From Comamonas sp. JUb58 (GTDB lineage Bacteria; Pseudomonadota; Gammaproteobacteria; Burkholderiales; Burkholderiaceae_C), in NCBI RefSeq assembly GCF_004364775.1, contig NZ_SOAL01000010.1:62001-126000 (forward strand): a stretch of DNA of 64,000 bases, in the 5' to 3' direction. The notes under the pieces are model-generated. The model had not been told where the DNA came from. It searched no databases and saw only the letters and a program-made list of their open reading frames with translations. This document shows positions 46,714-55,584 of the stretch, piece after piece. Both the position numbers and the translations under genes were made by a program. Every line of letters begins with the position of its first letter. The first letter of the stretch is position 1.

Positions 46714-47397
46714 TCACAATCCCCGGGCACTCAGCGCCAGCTGCTGCCTGAACTCCGGCCGCACCCGGTACAGTTGCGCCGGCCGATGCGCGCCACCGGC
46801 CTGCATTTCGCCGGGCACGGGCTCGAGCATGCCCAGCTCGTCCATCTTGCGGCGAAAGCTCACCTTGTTCAGCGGCTCGCCCAGAATGCTTTCATAGACC
46901 TGCTGCAGCTGCGGCAGGGTAAAGCTCTCGCCAAAAAAATGCACTGGCAGCGAGGAGTACTGGCTCTTGCTGCGCACCCGCGCCAGCGCTGCCTGCAGGA
47001 TCTGTGCATGGTCAAACGGCAGCTGGCCGGTGGCAGCGACGGGCACCAGCTTCAGCCCCGGCCTTTGCGTGGGCAGCTTTTGCTGCGGGATCAGCGCGCA
47101 ATAGCTGATGGCGACCGACCAGCCGCGCGGGTCCCGCGCCGGGCCGGTAAACGTGGCCAGCTGCTCCAGGTAGGCCTCTTCAATCCCCGCCTTGCTGCGC
47201 AGTACGCGGGCGGCACTGGCATGGGCGTCGGCGTCTTCTTGCGCATGGATATAGCCGCCCGGCAAAGCCCAGACCCCGGCAAACGGCGCGCGCTCGCGCT
47301 GCACCAGCACCACATTCAGCACCCCGTCCACCAAGGTCAGCACCACCACGTCCACGGTGGTCAGCACCTGGCCCAAGGCGGTTTCACTTTGCATCAT
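46714..47397 (-). CDS. nrtR: NrtR-type Nudix-related transcriptional regulator of NAD metabolism
   Basis: 227 residues. An N-terminal Nudix-like domain (about 10-145) with degenerate box ALPGGYIHAQE-SAARVLRSKAGI, in which the catalytic REXXEE residues are lost, is followed by a C-terminal winged helix (about 150-227, FTLPQLQQVYESILGEPLNKVSFRRKM). NrtR uses the Nudix fold to sense ADP-ribose-like ligands and represses NAD genes. It is divergent from a nicotinamidase-like gene, pncB, nadE and nadM, which fits. A functional Nudix hydrolase is less likely because the box is broken. Two adjacent ATGs (47397, 47394) are possible starts. Confidence 0.85.
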   Translation of the reverse strand: MMQSETALGQVLTTVDVVVLTLVDGVLNVVLVQRERAPFAGVWALPGGYIHAQEDADAHASAARVLRSKAGIEEAYLEQLATFTGPARDPRGWSVAISYCALIPQQKLPTQRPGLKLVPVAATGQLPFDHAQILQAALARVRSKSQYSSLPVHFFGESFTLPQLQQVYESILGEPLNKVSFRRKMDELGMLEPVPGEMQAGGAHRPAQLYRVRPEFRQQLALSARGL

Positions 47398-47509
47398 TTC
47401 TGTACCAAGTCTTTCTCATGACAGGCAGTATGCCGCTGCAGCTACCCAGAATCAATAAAAACACAGGCTTCAGGCAAAAGATTTGTTGCAAGTCCTCTTC
47501 ATTAGTTAG

Positions 47510-47529
47510 TTGCAAAAATATTTTAACAA
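47510..47529. promoter_or_regulatory. Candidate NrtR operator upstream of the NAD salvage genes
   Basis: Imperfect palindrome TTG-N2-AAAATATTTT-N2-CAA, centred about 43 bp before the first salvage gene. A second TTGCAA half-site lies near 47485. NrtR motifs differ between lineages, so the match is judged on symmetry and place only. Confidence 0.45.
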
Positions 47530-47561
47530 GCGTAGACTGCCTCACATCGAAGGAGAAAGAC

Positions 47562-48419
47562 ATGCGCCAACGCACACAGCTGCTTATCATCGACCCGCAA
47601 AACGACTTTTGCGATCTGCCGCCAGCCTGGCGCCCCAGCAGCGCGGCAAGCCCCGCGCCATTTGCCCCCAGCCTGCCGGTGGCCGGCGCCCATGCCGACA
47701 TGCAACGCCTGGCGCAATGGCTGCTGCAGCATGCTGCGCAACTCGATGGCATCACCGTCACGCTCGACTCCCACCAGGCCTATGACATTGCCCACCCTGC
47801 CTTCTGGCAGCAAGGCGATGGCCGCGCAGTGCCACCCTTTACCGCCATCACGGCTGCCCAGATGCGCGACGGCCGCTTCCGGCCCCGCAACCCGGACGAG
47901 CAGGACCGGACCCTCGCCTACCTGGATGCGCTGGAAGCCCAGGGCCGCTACACCTTGATGATCTGGCCGCTGCACTGCGAGATCGGCAGCATCGGCCAAG
48001 GCGTGCATGCCGACATTCTGAACGCCTGCCGCCAATGGCAAAACCAACGCCAGCGTGCAGTCAAGCATGTGTTCAAGGGCATGAACCCCTACACCGAGCA
48101 CTACAGCGCCATCTGCGCCGAGGTGCCCGATGCGCAGGATGCGGAAACTGGCCTCAACACCGCCCTGCTCCAGCAGCTGGCGCAGGCCGATACCCTGGTG
48201 ATTGCCGGTGAGGCGGGCAGCCACTGCGTGCGCGCCACCACCGAACACATCGTGCAGCATATTGTGCCGCTTTGGGGCGCCGAGGATTTCTCGCGCATCG
48301 TCCTGCTGACCGACTGCATGAGCCCGGTCGCCGGCTTTGAGGCAGAGCAAGAAACCTTTTTGCAGCAGATACGCGCCATCGGTGTACGCTGCTGCTCCAG
48401 CACAGCTTTCCATTTATAA
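47562..48419 (+). CDS. Nicotinamidase-like cysteine hydrolase (isochorismatase superfamily)
   Basis: 285 residues. Catalytic Asp11 in [10 protein letters not shown], metal site in [16 protein letters not shown], Lys in [16 protein letters not shown] and nucleophile Cys in [15 protein letters not shown]. Nicotinamidases release nicotinate from nicotinamide. It is longer than E. coli PncA because of insertions around residues 20-45 and 85-120, but belongs to a longer nicotinamidase group I recognise from proteobacteria. First gene of the NAD salvage run; the start at 47562 follows AAGGAGAAAG. Confidence 0.82.
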   Translation: MRQRTQLLIIDPQNDFCDLPPAWRPSSAASPAPFAPSLPVAGAHADMQRLAQWLLQHAAQLDGITVTLDSHQAYDIAHPAFWQQGDGRAVPPFTAITAAQMRDGRFRPRNPDEQDRTLAYLDALEAQGRYTLMIWPLHCEIGSIGQGVHADILNACRQWQNQRQRAVKHVFKGMNPYTEHYSAICAEVPDAQDAETGLNTALLQQLAQADTLVIAGEAGSHCVRATTEHIVQHIVPLWGAEDFSRIVLLTDCMSPVAGFEAEQETFLQQIRAIGVRCCSSTAFHL

Positions 48420-48487
48420 ATACTTCCGCGCCAGCACGGACTGAACTGGCGCTGGCAGCTCTCATTTTTGACAGAGAAAGACGCGGT

Positions 48488-49675
48488 ATGCAGCCCATCA
48501 TCACCAGCCTGCTCGACACCGATTTGTACAAGTTCACGATGTGGCAGGCCATGCTCCATCGCCATCCACAGACCCAGTCCACTTACCGCTTTGTCTGCCG
48601 CTCGCAGACCGAGTTTCCGCTGGTGGATCTGCTGGGCGAAGTGCGCGCCGAGATCGATGCGCTGTGCAGCCTGAAGTTCAAGAAGGACGAGCTCGACTAC
48701 CTGGCCAGCCTGCGCTTCATGAAGAGCGACTTCATCGACTTTCTGCGCATCTTCCAGTTCCAACGTGATTTCATCGAGGTCGAACCCGATGGCGACGGCC
48801 TGCATATCGTTGCCCACGGCCCCCAGGTGCATGTGATGGGCTTCGAGATCTTTGTGCTGTCCATCGTCAACGAGCTGTACTTCCGACGCTTTGACCAGGC
48901 CAGCGCGCTGGCCGAAGGGCGCAAGCGCCTGGGTGCCAAGATCGTGCGACTGCAGGAGCTGGCGCAAGAGGCCAAGCACCGCCACCCCTTCGAGCTGTTT
49001 GACTTTGGCGTGCGCCGGCGCTTTTCGGCCCCCTGGCAGCGCGAGGTGGTGCAGGCCTTCGCCACGCAGACGGCGCAGTGGTTCAAAGGCACCTCCAACG
49101 TGCTGCTGGCGCGCGACCTGAACCTGGTGCCCATCGGCACCATGGCCCATGAGTATCTGCAAAGCTACCAGGCCCATGGCGTGCGCCTGCGTGATTTCCA
49201 GATCGCCGCGCTGGAAGACTGGGTGCAGGAGTACCGAGGCGACCTGGGTATTGCGCTGACCGACACCGTCGGCATGGATGCCTTCCTCGCCGATTTCGAC
49301 ATGTACTTTGCCAAGCTTTTCGACGGCTTGCGCCATGACTCGGGCGACCCCTATGAATGGGGCGAGAAAGCGCTGGCCCACTACGCCAAGCTGCGCATCA
49401 ATGCGCATGCCAAGCGCCTGGTGTTCTCCGATGGCCTGACCCTGGACAGCGCGCTGGCGCTCTACCAGCACTTTGCCGATCGCATCCAGTGCGGCTTTGG
49501 GATTGGCACCCAGCTGGCCAATGACATGGGTCTCAAGCAGCTCAACATCGTGATGAAGCTCACCCATGCCAACGGCCAGCCGGTGGCCAAGCTCAGCGAC
49601 AGCCCGGGCAAGACCCTGTGCGATGACGAGACCTACCTGGCCTACCTCAAGCAAGTGTTCCATGTGACGCATTAA
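48488..49675 (+). CDS. pncB: Nicotinate phosphoribosyltransferase
   Basis: 395 residues. It converts nicotinate and PRPP to nicotinate mononucleotide with ATP. Recognisable segments: [17 protein letters not shown] at the N-terminus, [39 protein letters not shown] (with the His phosphorylated in this family), and [32 protein letters not shown] and [13 protein letters not shown] for phosphate binding. Complete and typical. Nine bases before nadE. Confidence 0.96.
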   Translation: MQPIITSLLDTDLYKFTMWQAMLHRHPQTQSTYRFVCRSQTEFPLVDLLGEVRAEIDALCSLKFKKDELDYLASLRFMKSDFIDFLRIFQFQRDFIEVEPDGDGLHIVAHGPQVHVMGFEIFVLSIVNELYFRRFDQASALAEGRKRLGAKIVRLQELAQEAKHRHPFELFDFGVRRRFSAPWQREVVQAFATQTAQWFKGTSNVLLARDLNLVPIGTMAHEYLQSYQAHGVRLRDFQIAALEDWVQEYRGDLGIALTDTVGMDAFLADFDMYFAKLFDGLRHDSGDPYEWGEKALAHYAKLRINAHAKRLVFSDGLTLDSALALYQHFADRIQCGFGIGTQLANDMGLKQLNIVMKLTHANGQPVAKLSDSPGKTLCDDETYLAYLKQVFHVTH

Positions 49676-49684
49676 GGAGCCGCC

Positions 49685-51385
49685 ATGCTCAAGATCACCC
49701 TGGCCCAGCTCAACCCCACCGTGGGCGACATGGACGGCAACATCGACCAGATGGTGGCCGCCGCCCGCCAGGCGCAGGCCGACGGCGCGCAACTGGTCGT
49801 GTTTGCCGAGCTGTCGCTGACCGCCTACTACCCCGGCGACCTGCTCGACGAGCCCGATTTTCTGGCCCGTGTGGATGCCGGCATTGCGCGGCTGCTGCAA
49901 GAGAGCCAGCAGCTGCCCGAGCTGCACTGGGTGCTGGGCGCGCCCACCCGCGCCGCCGGCCCCGGCAAGCATCTGCACAACAGCCTCTTGGTGCTGCACA
50001 ACGGCGCCATCCGCCTGCAGTACGACAAGCAGCTGCTGCCCACCTACAACATCTTTGACGAACGGCGCCATTTCGAGCCCGGCCGCGATGTGGCCAAGGT
50101 GCTGCGCATCGGCCAGATGCAGGTCGGCTTTCTGATCTGTGAGGACGGCTGGAACGACAGCGGCGCCGACTACGCCACCAACCCCTTCGAGCGCATGGCC
50201 GATGCCGCCCCCGATGTGGTCGTCAGCATCAATGCCAGCCCCAGCCACCTGGGCAAGCGCGAGGAGCGCCACCAGATCTTCAGCCATGCCGCCCGCCGCC
50301 ATGGCCTGCCGATCCTGTATGTCAACCAGATCGGAGGCCAGGACCAGATCGTGTTCGATGGCGCATCGTTTGCGGTGCAGCCCGAGCGCGGCATCGTCTG
50401 GGAAGCACCGCGTTTTGTGCAAACCGTCTGCACGCTGGGCTTTGACAACGGCGACTTCTGCCTGCCCGATGGCACACGACCCGCCACCCCTCCGGCAGAA
50501 GGCCTGCCGACGATGGAGTTCTACCGCCAGCAGATCATTCTGGGTCTGCGCGACTACGCGCGCCGCTGCGGTTTTCGCCAGGTGGTGGTCGGCAGCTCCG
50601 GCGGTATCGATTCGGCGTTGACCCTAGCACTGGCGGCCGAGGCGCTCGGACCCGAGAACGTGGTCGGCATCACGATGCCCTCGCGCTACTCCTCCAGCGG
50701 CTCGGTGGACGATTCGGTGGCGCTGTGCCGCAACCTGGGCATTGCGCTGCACACGCACCCGATTGCCGATCTGGTGCAGGGCTATGCCCAGCAGTTTGAG
50801 ACCAGCTTTGGCGCGCCCTTGCAAGGCCTGCCGCTGGAGAACGTCCAGGCCCGCATTCGCGGCACCATCCTGATGGAGTACAGCAATGCCTTCGGCCACC
50901 TGCTGCTGACCACGGGCAACAAGTCCGAGATCTCGGTGGGCTACTGCACCTTGTATGGCGACACCAATGGCGGCCTGGGCCTGATCGGCGACCTGTACAA
51001 GACGGAGGTCTTCGCGCTCTCGCGCCATATCAACGCCAGCGCCGGGCGCGAGATCATCCCCGAAGCCATCATTGACAAGCCGCCATCGGCCGAGCTGGCC
51101 CCCGACCAGAAGGACGAGGACAGCCTGCCGCCCTATGCCCTGCTCGACGAGATCCTCAAGATCCTCATCGAAGGCCAGCGCCTGTCGAGCCTGGAGTACG
51201 ACGCCGCCCGCCTGTTTGTTGATCGCTTTGTGCAAACCGAGGCCGGGCGCCAGACCCTTGCCAAGGTGCAGCGCATGGTCCATCGCAGCGAGTACAAGCG
51301 CCGCCAGGCGCCACCCATCCTGCGCCTGCGCCCGCGCGCCTTTGGCACCGGCCGGCAAATGCCGATTGCGGCCTACTACCCCTGA
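49685..51385 (+). CDS. nadE: Glutamine-dependent NAD+ synthetase
   Basis: 566 residues. An N-terminal nitrilase-type glutaminase (about 1-260) with the triad Glu42 (FAELSLTAYYPGD), Lys115 (YDKQLLPTYNIFDE) and Cys152 (LICEDGWND). A C-terminal synthetase (about 280-566) with the P-loop VGSSGGIDSALTLALAAEALG, TTGNKSEISVGYCTLYGD and PEAIIDKPPSAEL follows. It amidates NaAD to NAD with glutamine as donor. The AAGGAG ribosome site overlaps the pncB stop region, indicating tight coupling. Confidence 0.97.
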   Translation: MLKITLAQLNPTVGDMDGNIDQMVAAARQAQADGAQLVVFAELSLTAYYPGDLLDEPDFLARVDAGIARLLQESQQLPELHWVLGAPTRAAGPGKHLHNSLLVLHNGAIRLQYDKQLLPTYNIFDERRHFEPGRDVAKVLRIGQMQVGFLICEDGWNDSGADYATNPFERMADAAPDVVVSINASPSHLGKREERHQIFSHAARRHGLPILYVNQIGGQDQIVFDGASFAVQPERGIVWEAPRFVQTVCTLGFDNGDFCLPDGTRPATPPAEGLPTMEFYRQQIILGLRDYARRCGFRQVVVGSSGGIDSALTLALAAEALGPENVVGITMPSRYSSSGSVDDSVALCRNLGIALHTHPIADLVQGYAQQFETSFGAPLQGLPLENVQARIRGTILMEYSNAFGHLLLTTGNKSEISVGYCTLYGDTNGGLGLIGDLYKTEVFALSRHINASAGREIIPEAIIDKPPSAELAPDQKDEDSLPPYALLDEILKILIEGQRLSSLEYDAARLFVDRFVQTEAGRQTLAKVQRMVHRSEYKRRQAPPILRLRPRAFGTGRQMPIAAYYP

Positions 51386-51453
51386 AACGCCCCGCCGCAT
51401 CCGCAGCGCATAATCCCCAACCAGCACACCAGCAGGCACCAAGACAACGAGAC

Positions 51454-52503
51454 ATGACCGCAGCTACCGAGCACTATGACCTGGCCGTATTGATTGGCCG
51501 CTTCCAGCCGCCGCACCTGGGCCACCTGGCCTTGCTGCAGCAGGCACTTGCCCGCGCCAGCAAGGTGGTGGTGGTATTGGGATCTGCACTGCAGGCCCGC
51601 AGCCCCAAGAACCCCTTCACCTGGCAAGAGCGTGCGCAGATGTTTGCTGCAGCGCTGAGCCCCGCCGATGCGGCACGCCTGATGTTTGTGCCCATCCGCG
51701 ACTACTACGACGAGCCGCGCTGGGTGACTGCCGTGCGCGAAGCCGTCACCAGCCACAGCAGCCCGGGTGCCCGCATTGGCCTGGTGGGCCATTTCAAGGA
51801 CGAAAGCAGCAGCTATCTGGCCCACTTCCCCGGTTGGGAGCTGGTCATCCTGCCGCGCCAGAACAGCATCGACGCCACCCCCATCCGCGACGCCTACTTT
51901 GGCTTGCAAGGCGATGATTCCGCCGCAGGCCTGGCCGCCTTGGCCGAGATGCTGCCAGCCAGCTCGCTGCAGTTTCTGCAGCAGTTTCGCAGCTCCCCGG
52001 AATACGCCGCACTGCAAACCGAATGGCAGATGCTGCGCCGCTACCAGGCCTCCTGGGCGACAGCGCCCTACCCGCCAGTCTTTGTCACCGTCGATGCGCT
52101 GCTGCGCTGCGGCAACGAGGTGCTGCTCATCCGCCGAGGCCATGCGCCCGGCAAAGGCCTGCTGGCTTTGCCCGGCGGCTTTGTCGAGCCGCGCGACAAC
52201 CTCTGGCAATCCTGCCTGCGCGAGCTGCAGGAAGAGACGCATTGCGCGCTGGACGAAGCGCAGTTGCAGGCCAGCCTGCAATCGGTGACCGTGTTCGACC
52301 ACCCCGACCGCAGCCAGCGCGGCCGCACCATCACCCATGTGCACTACTTCGACCTGCAGCGCAGCCCCAAGCCCGCCGTGCGCGCCGACGATGACGCCGC
52401 CGAGGCCTTCTGGCTCAGCATCGATGCGATACGCGCCCGCGAGGCCGAGTTTTTTGAGGACCATTTCCAGATTCTGCAAAAACTGGTGGCAGCCTCGCAT
52501 TGA
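51454..52503 (+). CDS. nadM: Bifunctional NMN adenylyltransferase / Nudix hydrolase
   Basis: 349 residues. The N-terminal nucleotidyltransferase (about 8-170) has GRFQPPHLGHLALLQ and NSIDATPIRDAYFG, as in archaeal-type NadM. The C-terminal Nudix domain (about 205-340) has LPGGFVEPRDNLWQSCLRELQEETHC, where Asp replaces the first Glu of the Nudix box. Two-domain proteins of this type couple NMN-to-NAD synthesis with ADP-ribose hydrolysis. Its presence next to pncB and nadE gives two routes to NAD, although an NMN-forming enzyme is not seen here. Confidence 0.93.
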   Translation: MTAATEHYDLAVLIGRFQPPHLGHLALLQQALARASKVVVVLGSALQARSPKNPFTWQERAQMFAAALSPADAARLMFVPIRDYYDEPRWVTAVREAVTSHSSPGARIGLVGHFKDESSSYLAHFPGWELVILPRQNSIDATPIRDAYFGLQGDDSAAGLAALAEMLPASSLQFLQQFRSSPEYAALQTEWQMLRRYQASWATAPYPPVFVTVDALLRCGNEVLLIRRGHAPGKGLLALPGGFVEPRDNLWQSCLRELQEETHCALDEAQLQASLQSVTVFDHPDRSQRGRTITHVHYFDLQRSPKPAVRADDDAAEAFWLSIDAIRAREAEFFEDHFQILQKLVAASH

Positions 52504-52622
52504 TGGGCAGCGCCAACGCAACGCGGGCGCAAGCTTCCCCATACCACAGCCAACCCTGTAGGCCGCCCGCTGCACGGCCTGCATTTATTGACTCGCCAGG
52601 GCTACCCTCTAGCCACCGACCT

Positions 52623-53108
52623 ATGACAACAGCGCTTCACATCCGTCCCGCCACCATCGACGACACCAACACCATCCTGCGCTTTGTGCGCGATCTGGCG
52701 GTCTATGAGAACGCCGAGCACGAGGTGCTCTCCACACCCGCCCATGTGCACAAGACCATGTTCAACGCGGGCGCCACTGCGCATGGCCTGATCTGCGAGC
52801 AGGATGGCCAGGCCATTGGCTTTGCGGTGTATTTCTTCAACTACTCCACCTGGCAGGGTCGCAATGGCCTCTACCTGGAAGACCTCTATGTGGACCCCAG
52901 CCACCGTGGCAGTGGCGCGGGCAAGGCCTTGCTGCGCCATCTGGCGCGCATTGCCGTGGACAAGGATTGCGGGCGCTTCGAGTGGAGCGTGCTGGACTGG
53001 AACACGCCCTCGATCCAGTTCTATGACAGCCTGGGTGCCAAGCCGCAGAGCGAATGGATTCGCTACCGGATGACGGGCGAGACGCTGGAGGCTTTTGCCA
53101 AGGGTTGA
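52623..53108 (+). CDS. GNAT-family N-acetyltransferase (SSAT/thialysine-type)
   Basis: 161 residues. GNAT motif A is YLEDLYVDPSHRGSGAGKALLRHLA (about 80-105), with FVRDLAVYENAEHEV near the N-terminus, a block typical of diamine or thialysine acetyltransferases. The C-terminal DWNTPSIQFYDSLGAK is also SSAT-like. A polyamine or aminoalkyl-lysine substrate is likely but unproved. The start at 52623 has no clear ribosome site. 119 bp after nadM; probably separate. Confidence 0.85.
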   Translation: MTTALHIRPATIDDTNTILRFVRDLAVYENAEHEVLSTPAHVHKTMFNAGATAHGLICEQDGQAIGFAVYFFNYSTWQGRNGLYLEDLYVDPSHRGSGAGKALLRHLARIAVDKDCGRFEWSVLDWNTPSIQFYDSLGAKPQSEWIRYRMTGETLEAFAKG

Positions 53109-53114
53109 GGACAA

Positions 53115-53138
53115 GGCTCAGCCCAAAGGGGCCGAGCC
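53115..53138. terminator. Hairpin between convergent acetyltransferase and PfkB kinase genes
   Basis: GGCTC/GAGCC stem with inner GCCC/GGGC pairing separated by an A-C mismatch. No T tract on either side; weak evidence for termination. Confidence 0.3.
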
Positions 53139-53144
53139 ATCGCC

Positions 53145-54047
53145 TCAGACCGCTGCCGGGTCAAAATCCAGCTGGTAGTTTTGCGGGCCGCGTGCGGCGA
53201 TCTTCAAGGCGCCCATGCGGTTGCCCAGTTCCACACAGCTGCGCAGCGGACGGCCTTGCTCCAGGCCCCAGAGCAAACCACCGCGCCAGGCATCGCCACA
53301 GCCGGTCGGATCGACGACGGCAGTAGCCTGGATGCCAGGCACATGGGTCCGCACACCGTTTTCCCAGAGGTCGCAGCCCTCGGCGCCCAGGGTCACCATC
53401 AGGCCTTGCACCTGGGTGGAGATCTCGGCAAACGACAGACCGGTGCGCTCGCTCAGCATTTTGCCTTCGTAGTCGTTCACGGTCACCCAGGTGGCCAGGC
53501 TGATGAAGTGGCGCAGGTCATTGCCATCGAACATCGGCAGGCCCTGGCCGGGGTCAAACACAAAGGGAATACCGGCGGCATGCAGCTGCTCGGCGTGCTG
53601 CAGCATGGCATCACGGCCATCCGGCGCCACGATGCCAATAGCGGCGCCGCAGTCCTTGGTGATGATGTTTTCATGGGCCTGCATCATCGCGCCGGGGTGG
53701 AAGGCGGTGATCTGGTTGTTGTCCATGTCGGTGGTGATCATGCACTGAGCGGTGTAGTGGTCGTCGAGCTTCTTGATGAAGCGCGTGTCGATGCCCAGCT
53801 GCTTGAAATGCGCCACATAGCCATCACCGTCATGGCCTACCACAGCCATCGGCAGGGCCTGGCCGCCCAGCAGGTGCAGCGCATAGGCAATATTGCCGGC
53901 GCAGCCGCCAAAATCCCGGCGCAAGGTCGGCACCAGAAAGGACACGTTCAGGATATGAATCTGATCGGGCATGATCTGGTCGGCAAAGCGGCCAGAGAAG
54001 GTCATGATGTTGTCAAACGCGAGCGAGCCGCAGATCAGCGAAGCCAT
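53145..54047 (-). CDS. PfkB-family sugar/nucleoside kinase (adenosine kinase-like)
   Basis: 300 residues. N-terminal SLAFDNIMTFSGRF, glycine-rich FGGCAGNIAYALHLLGG (about 46-62), and the PfkB signature VVDPTGCGDAWRGGLLWGL with the catalytic Asp in the GCGD motif. The proteins closest in layout are annotated as adenosine kinase or generic carbohydrate kinase; substrate not determinable. Located 27 bp after the DUF3426 gene on the same strand. Confidence 0.88.
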   Translation of the reverse strand: MASLICGSLAFDNIMTFSGRFADQIMPDQIHILNVSFLVPTLRRDFGGCAGNIAYALHLLGGQALPMAVVGHDGDGYVAHFKQLGIDTRFIKKLDDHYTAQCMITTDMDNNQITAFHPGAMMQAHENIITKDCGAAIGIVAPDGRDAMLQHAEQLHAAGIPFVFDPGQGLPMFDGNDLRHFISLATWVTVNDYEGKMLSERTGLSFAEISTQVQGLMVTLGAEGCDLWENGVRTHVPGIQATAVVDPTGCGDAWRGGLLWGLEQGRPLRSCVELGNRMGALKIAARGPQNYQLDFDPAAV

Positions 54048-54074
54048 GAAGCTATTCTTTCTGTTATCAAAAAT

Positions 54075-55559
54075 TCAAGGGTAGAACGCGAGCACACGGT
54101 AGCCCACCACATCACCGGCAGCCTCTGCCACCTGGATGACCATCTCGGCCGTCCACTCGCCATGCGCGTCCAGCGCGGCCGGTGCCTGCAGCTCCTGTGG
54201 GCTCAGCACGCGGCGCAGCACCAGCTTTTCTGCCGCGTCATTGAGGCTCAGTTCCAACGCAGGCACTGCTACCGGGTAGTCCGCCCCATTGCGCAAGACC
54301 ACCCGCAGCCGGAACTGGCGCGCCCCCACGGCGTTGAAACTGGTGCTGTCGATAGAGACGGCCTGCAGCAGCCGAGGCGGCGCAATCTCGCAATCCGCCA
54401 GGCGGCAAGCCGCTTGCAGTGCTGGCCGCCACTGGGGTTGGGCCAGCGCCAGGCGGTCCCGCTGGGTCAGCGCGATCTGCAGCAACAAGGCTGCCAACAG
54501 CAGCAGACTGAGCAACAGCGACAGCACGACCACCCAGGGCTTGCGCCAGAATGCCTTGCGCTTGGCAGCGCGCACAAAGCCTGGCTCTGCCGCTATATCC
54601 ATGCCAATGGCAGCTGCGGCATCCGCGGCCGCCACGGCCTCATCCATCTGCGCCACATAGTTGGTCGGCGCGGACAGCGAGGGCTCCACTTTGCCGGCGT
54701 GCATGCTTCTGCCCGCCATCTCGGGCGCCAGCAGCAGCGCATCCTCTTGCCGCGCCACTGGGTCAGGGTCGGACAGATCATGGGCGCTGCTCTGCCTCAA
54801 ATACGGCGGAGGTGAAGCAGGCTCCTGGACCTGCAGGTCTTTCGCAGCCGGGGCAGCGGCAGCTGCCACCACCTCCTCCGCGACCAGCGGTAAGGCCTCG
54901 GGCGCTGCCTCTGGCGGCACAGGCGCTGGTGCGGGCTTCTGGCGCTCGGCAATGGCTTCCAGCAATCGGCTCTCGCGGGCTTGCAGCTCTGCCAGGTCGT
55001 CGGTGGCCGAAAAATCTACCTTGCTGCTGCGCAGCGATTCGGGGCGCTGGTCCGCCATCGGCTGCCATTCGCTCTCCAGGCCGCTGCGGTCCTGGCCTGC
55101 AGGGGGCGCGACCGGGGTTTGCGCCTGGGCCTCTTCCTCATAGGCCTGCATCCAGGACGAGTCCACATAGCCCGAATCCCCGCTGGCATTGGCGCGGCGC
55201 GGAAACACCAGCACCGACAGCTCGGGCACCTGGGCATTGGGGTCGACCTGCAGCGAGTTCTCGGTCCGAAGCACGGCAGCCCCATCCTGCGCCGGCTCGG
55301 CGCTGGGCATGGGCACGACGGGCGCAGCCACCTGCGGCTGCGCCGCTTCCGGGGCCGGCGCGGCAACAGAGGCATGCTCCACAGCGGGTGCCTGCGGGCC
55401 GGCGGGCGCTGCCGCCGGCGCACCGGCTACCAGGTGCGTGAGCGCATCAAATACCGCCTTGCACTTGCCACAGCGCACCCAGCCATCGGAGATGCGCAAT
55501 TGGTCATCCACCACCTTGAAGCGGGTCTGGCACTGGGGGCAACGCGTTATCTGGCTCAT
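54075..55559 (-). CDS. Zinc-ribbon and DUF3426 domain membrane protein
   Basis: 494 residues. N-terminal MJ0042-type zinc ribbon with CPQCQTRF (Cys8, Cys11) and VRCGKCKAVF (Cys30, Cys33). A long Pro/Ala-rich acidic linker (about 50-325) is likely disordered. One membrane segment (WVVVLSLLLSLLLLAALLLQIAL) precedes a C-terminal DUF3426 beta-domain (about 375-494). Function unknown; a membrane-tethered protein with cytoplasmic zinc ribbon. The conserved position next to prmA and accBC is typical of Burkholderiales. Confidence 0.88.
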   Translation of the reverse strand: MSQITRCPQCQTRFKVVDDQLRISDGWVRCGKCKAVFDALTHLVAGAPAAAPAGPQAPAVEHASVAAPAPEAAQPQVAAPVVPMPSAEPAQDGAAVLRTENSLQVDPNAQVPELSVLVFPRRANASGDSGYVDSSWMQAYEEEAQAQTPVAPPAGQDRSGLESEWQPMADQRPESLRSSKVDFSATDDLAELQARESRLLEAIAERQKPAPAPVPPEAAPEALPLVAEEVVAAAAAPAAKDLQVQEPASPPPYLRQSSAHDLSDPDPVARQEDALLLAPEMAGRSMHAGKVEPSLSAPTNYVAQMDEAVAAADAAAAIGMDIAAEPGFVRAAKRKAFWRKPWVVVLSLLLSLLLLAALLLQIALTQRDRLALAQPQWRPALQAACRLADCEIAPPRLLQAVSIDSTSFNAVGARQFRLRVVLRNGADYPVAVPALELSLNDAAEKLVLRRVLSPQELQAPAALDAHGEWTAEMVIQVAEAAGDVVGYRVLAFYP

Positions 55560-55584
55560 CGCAGTGGATTGTAGGGTCTGAAGT

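Noticed and set aside
48101-50422. A 773-codon minus-strand open frame across pncB and nadE
   Set aside because: Antisense shadow of three well-supported genes, with no recognisable domain or ribosome site.
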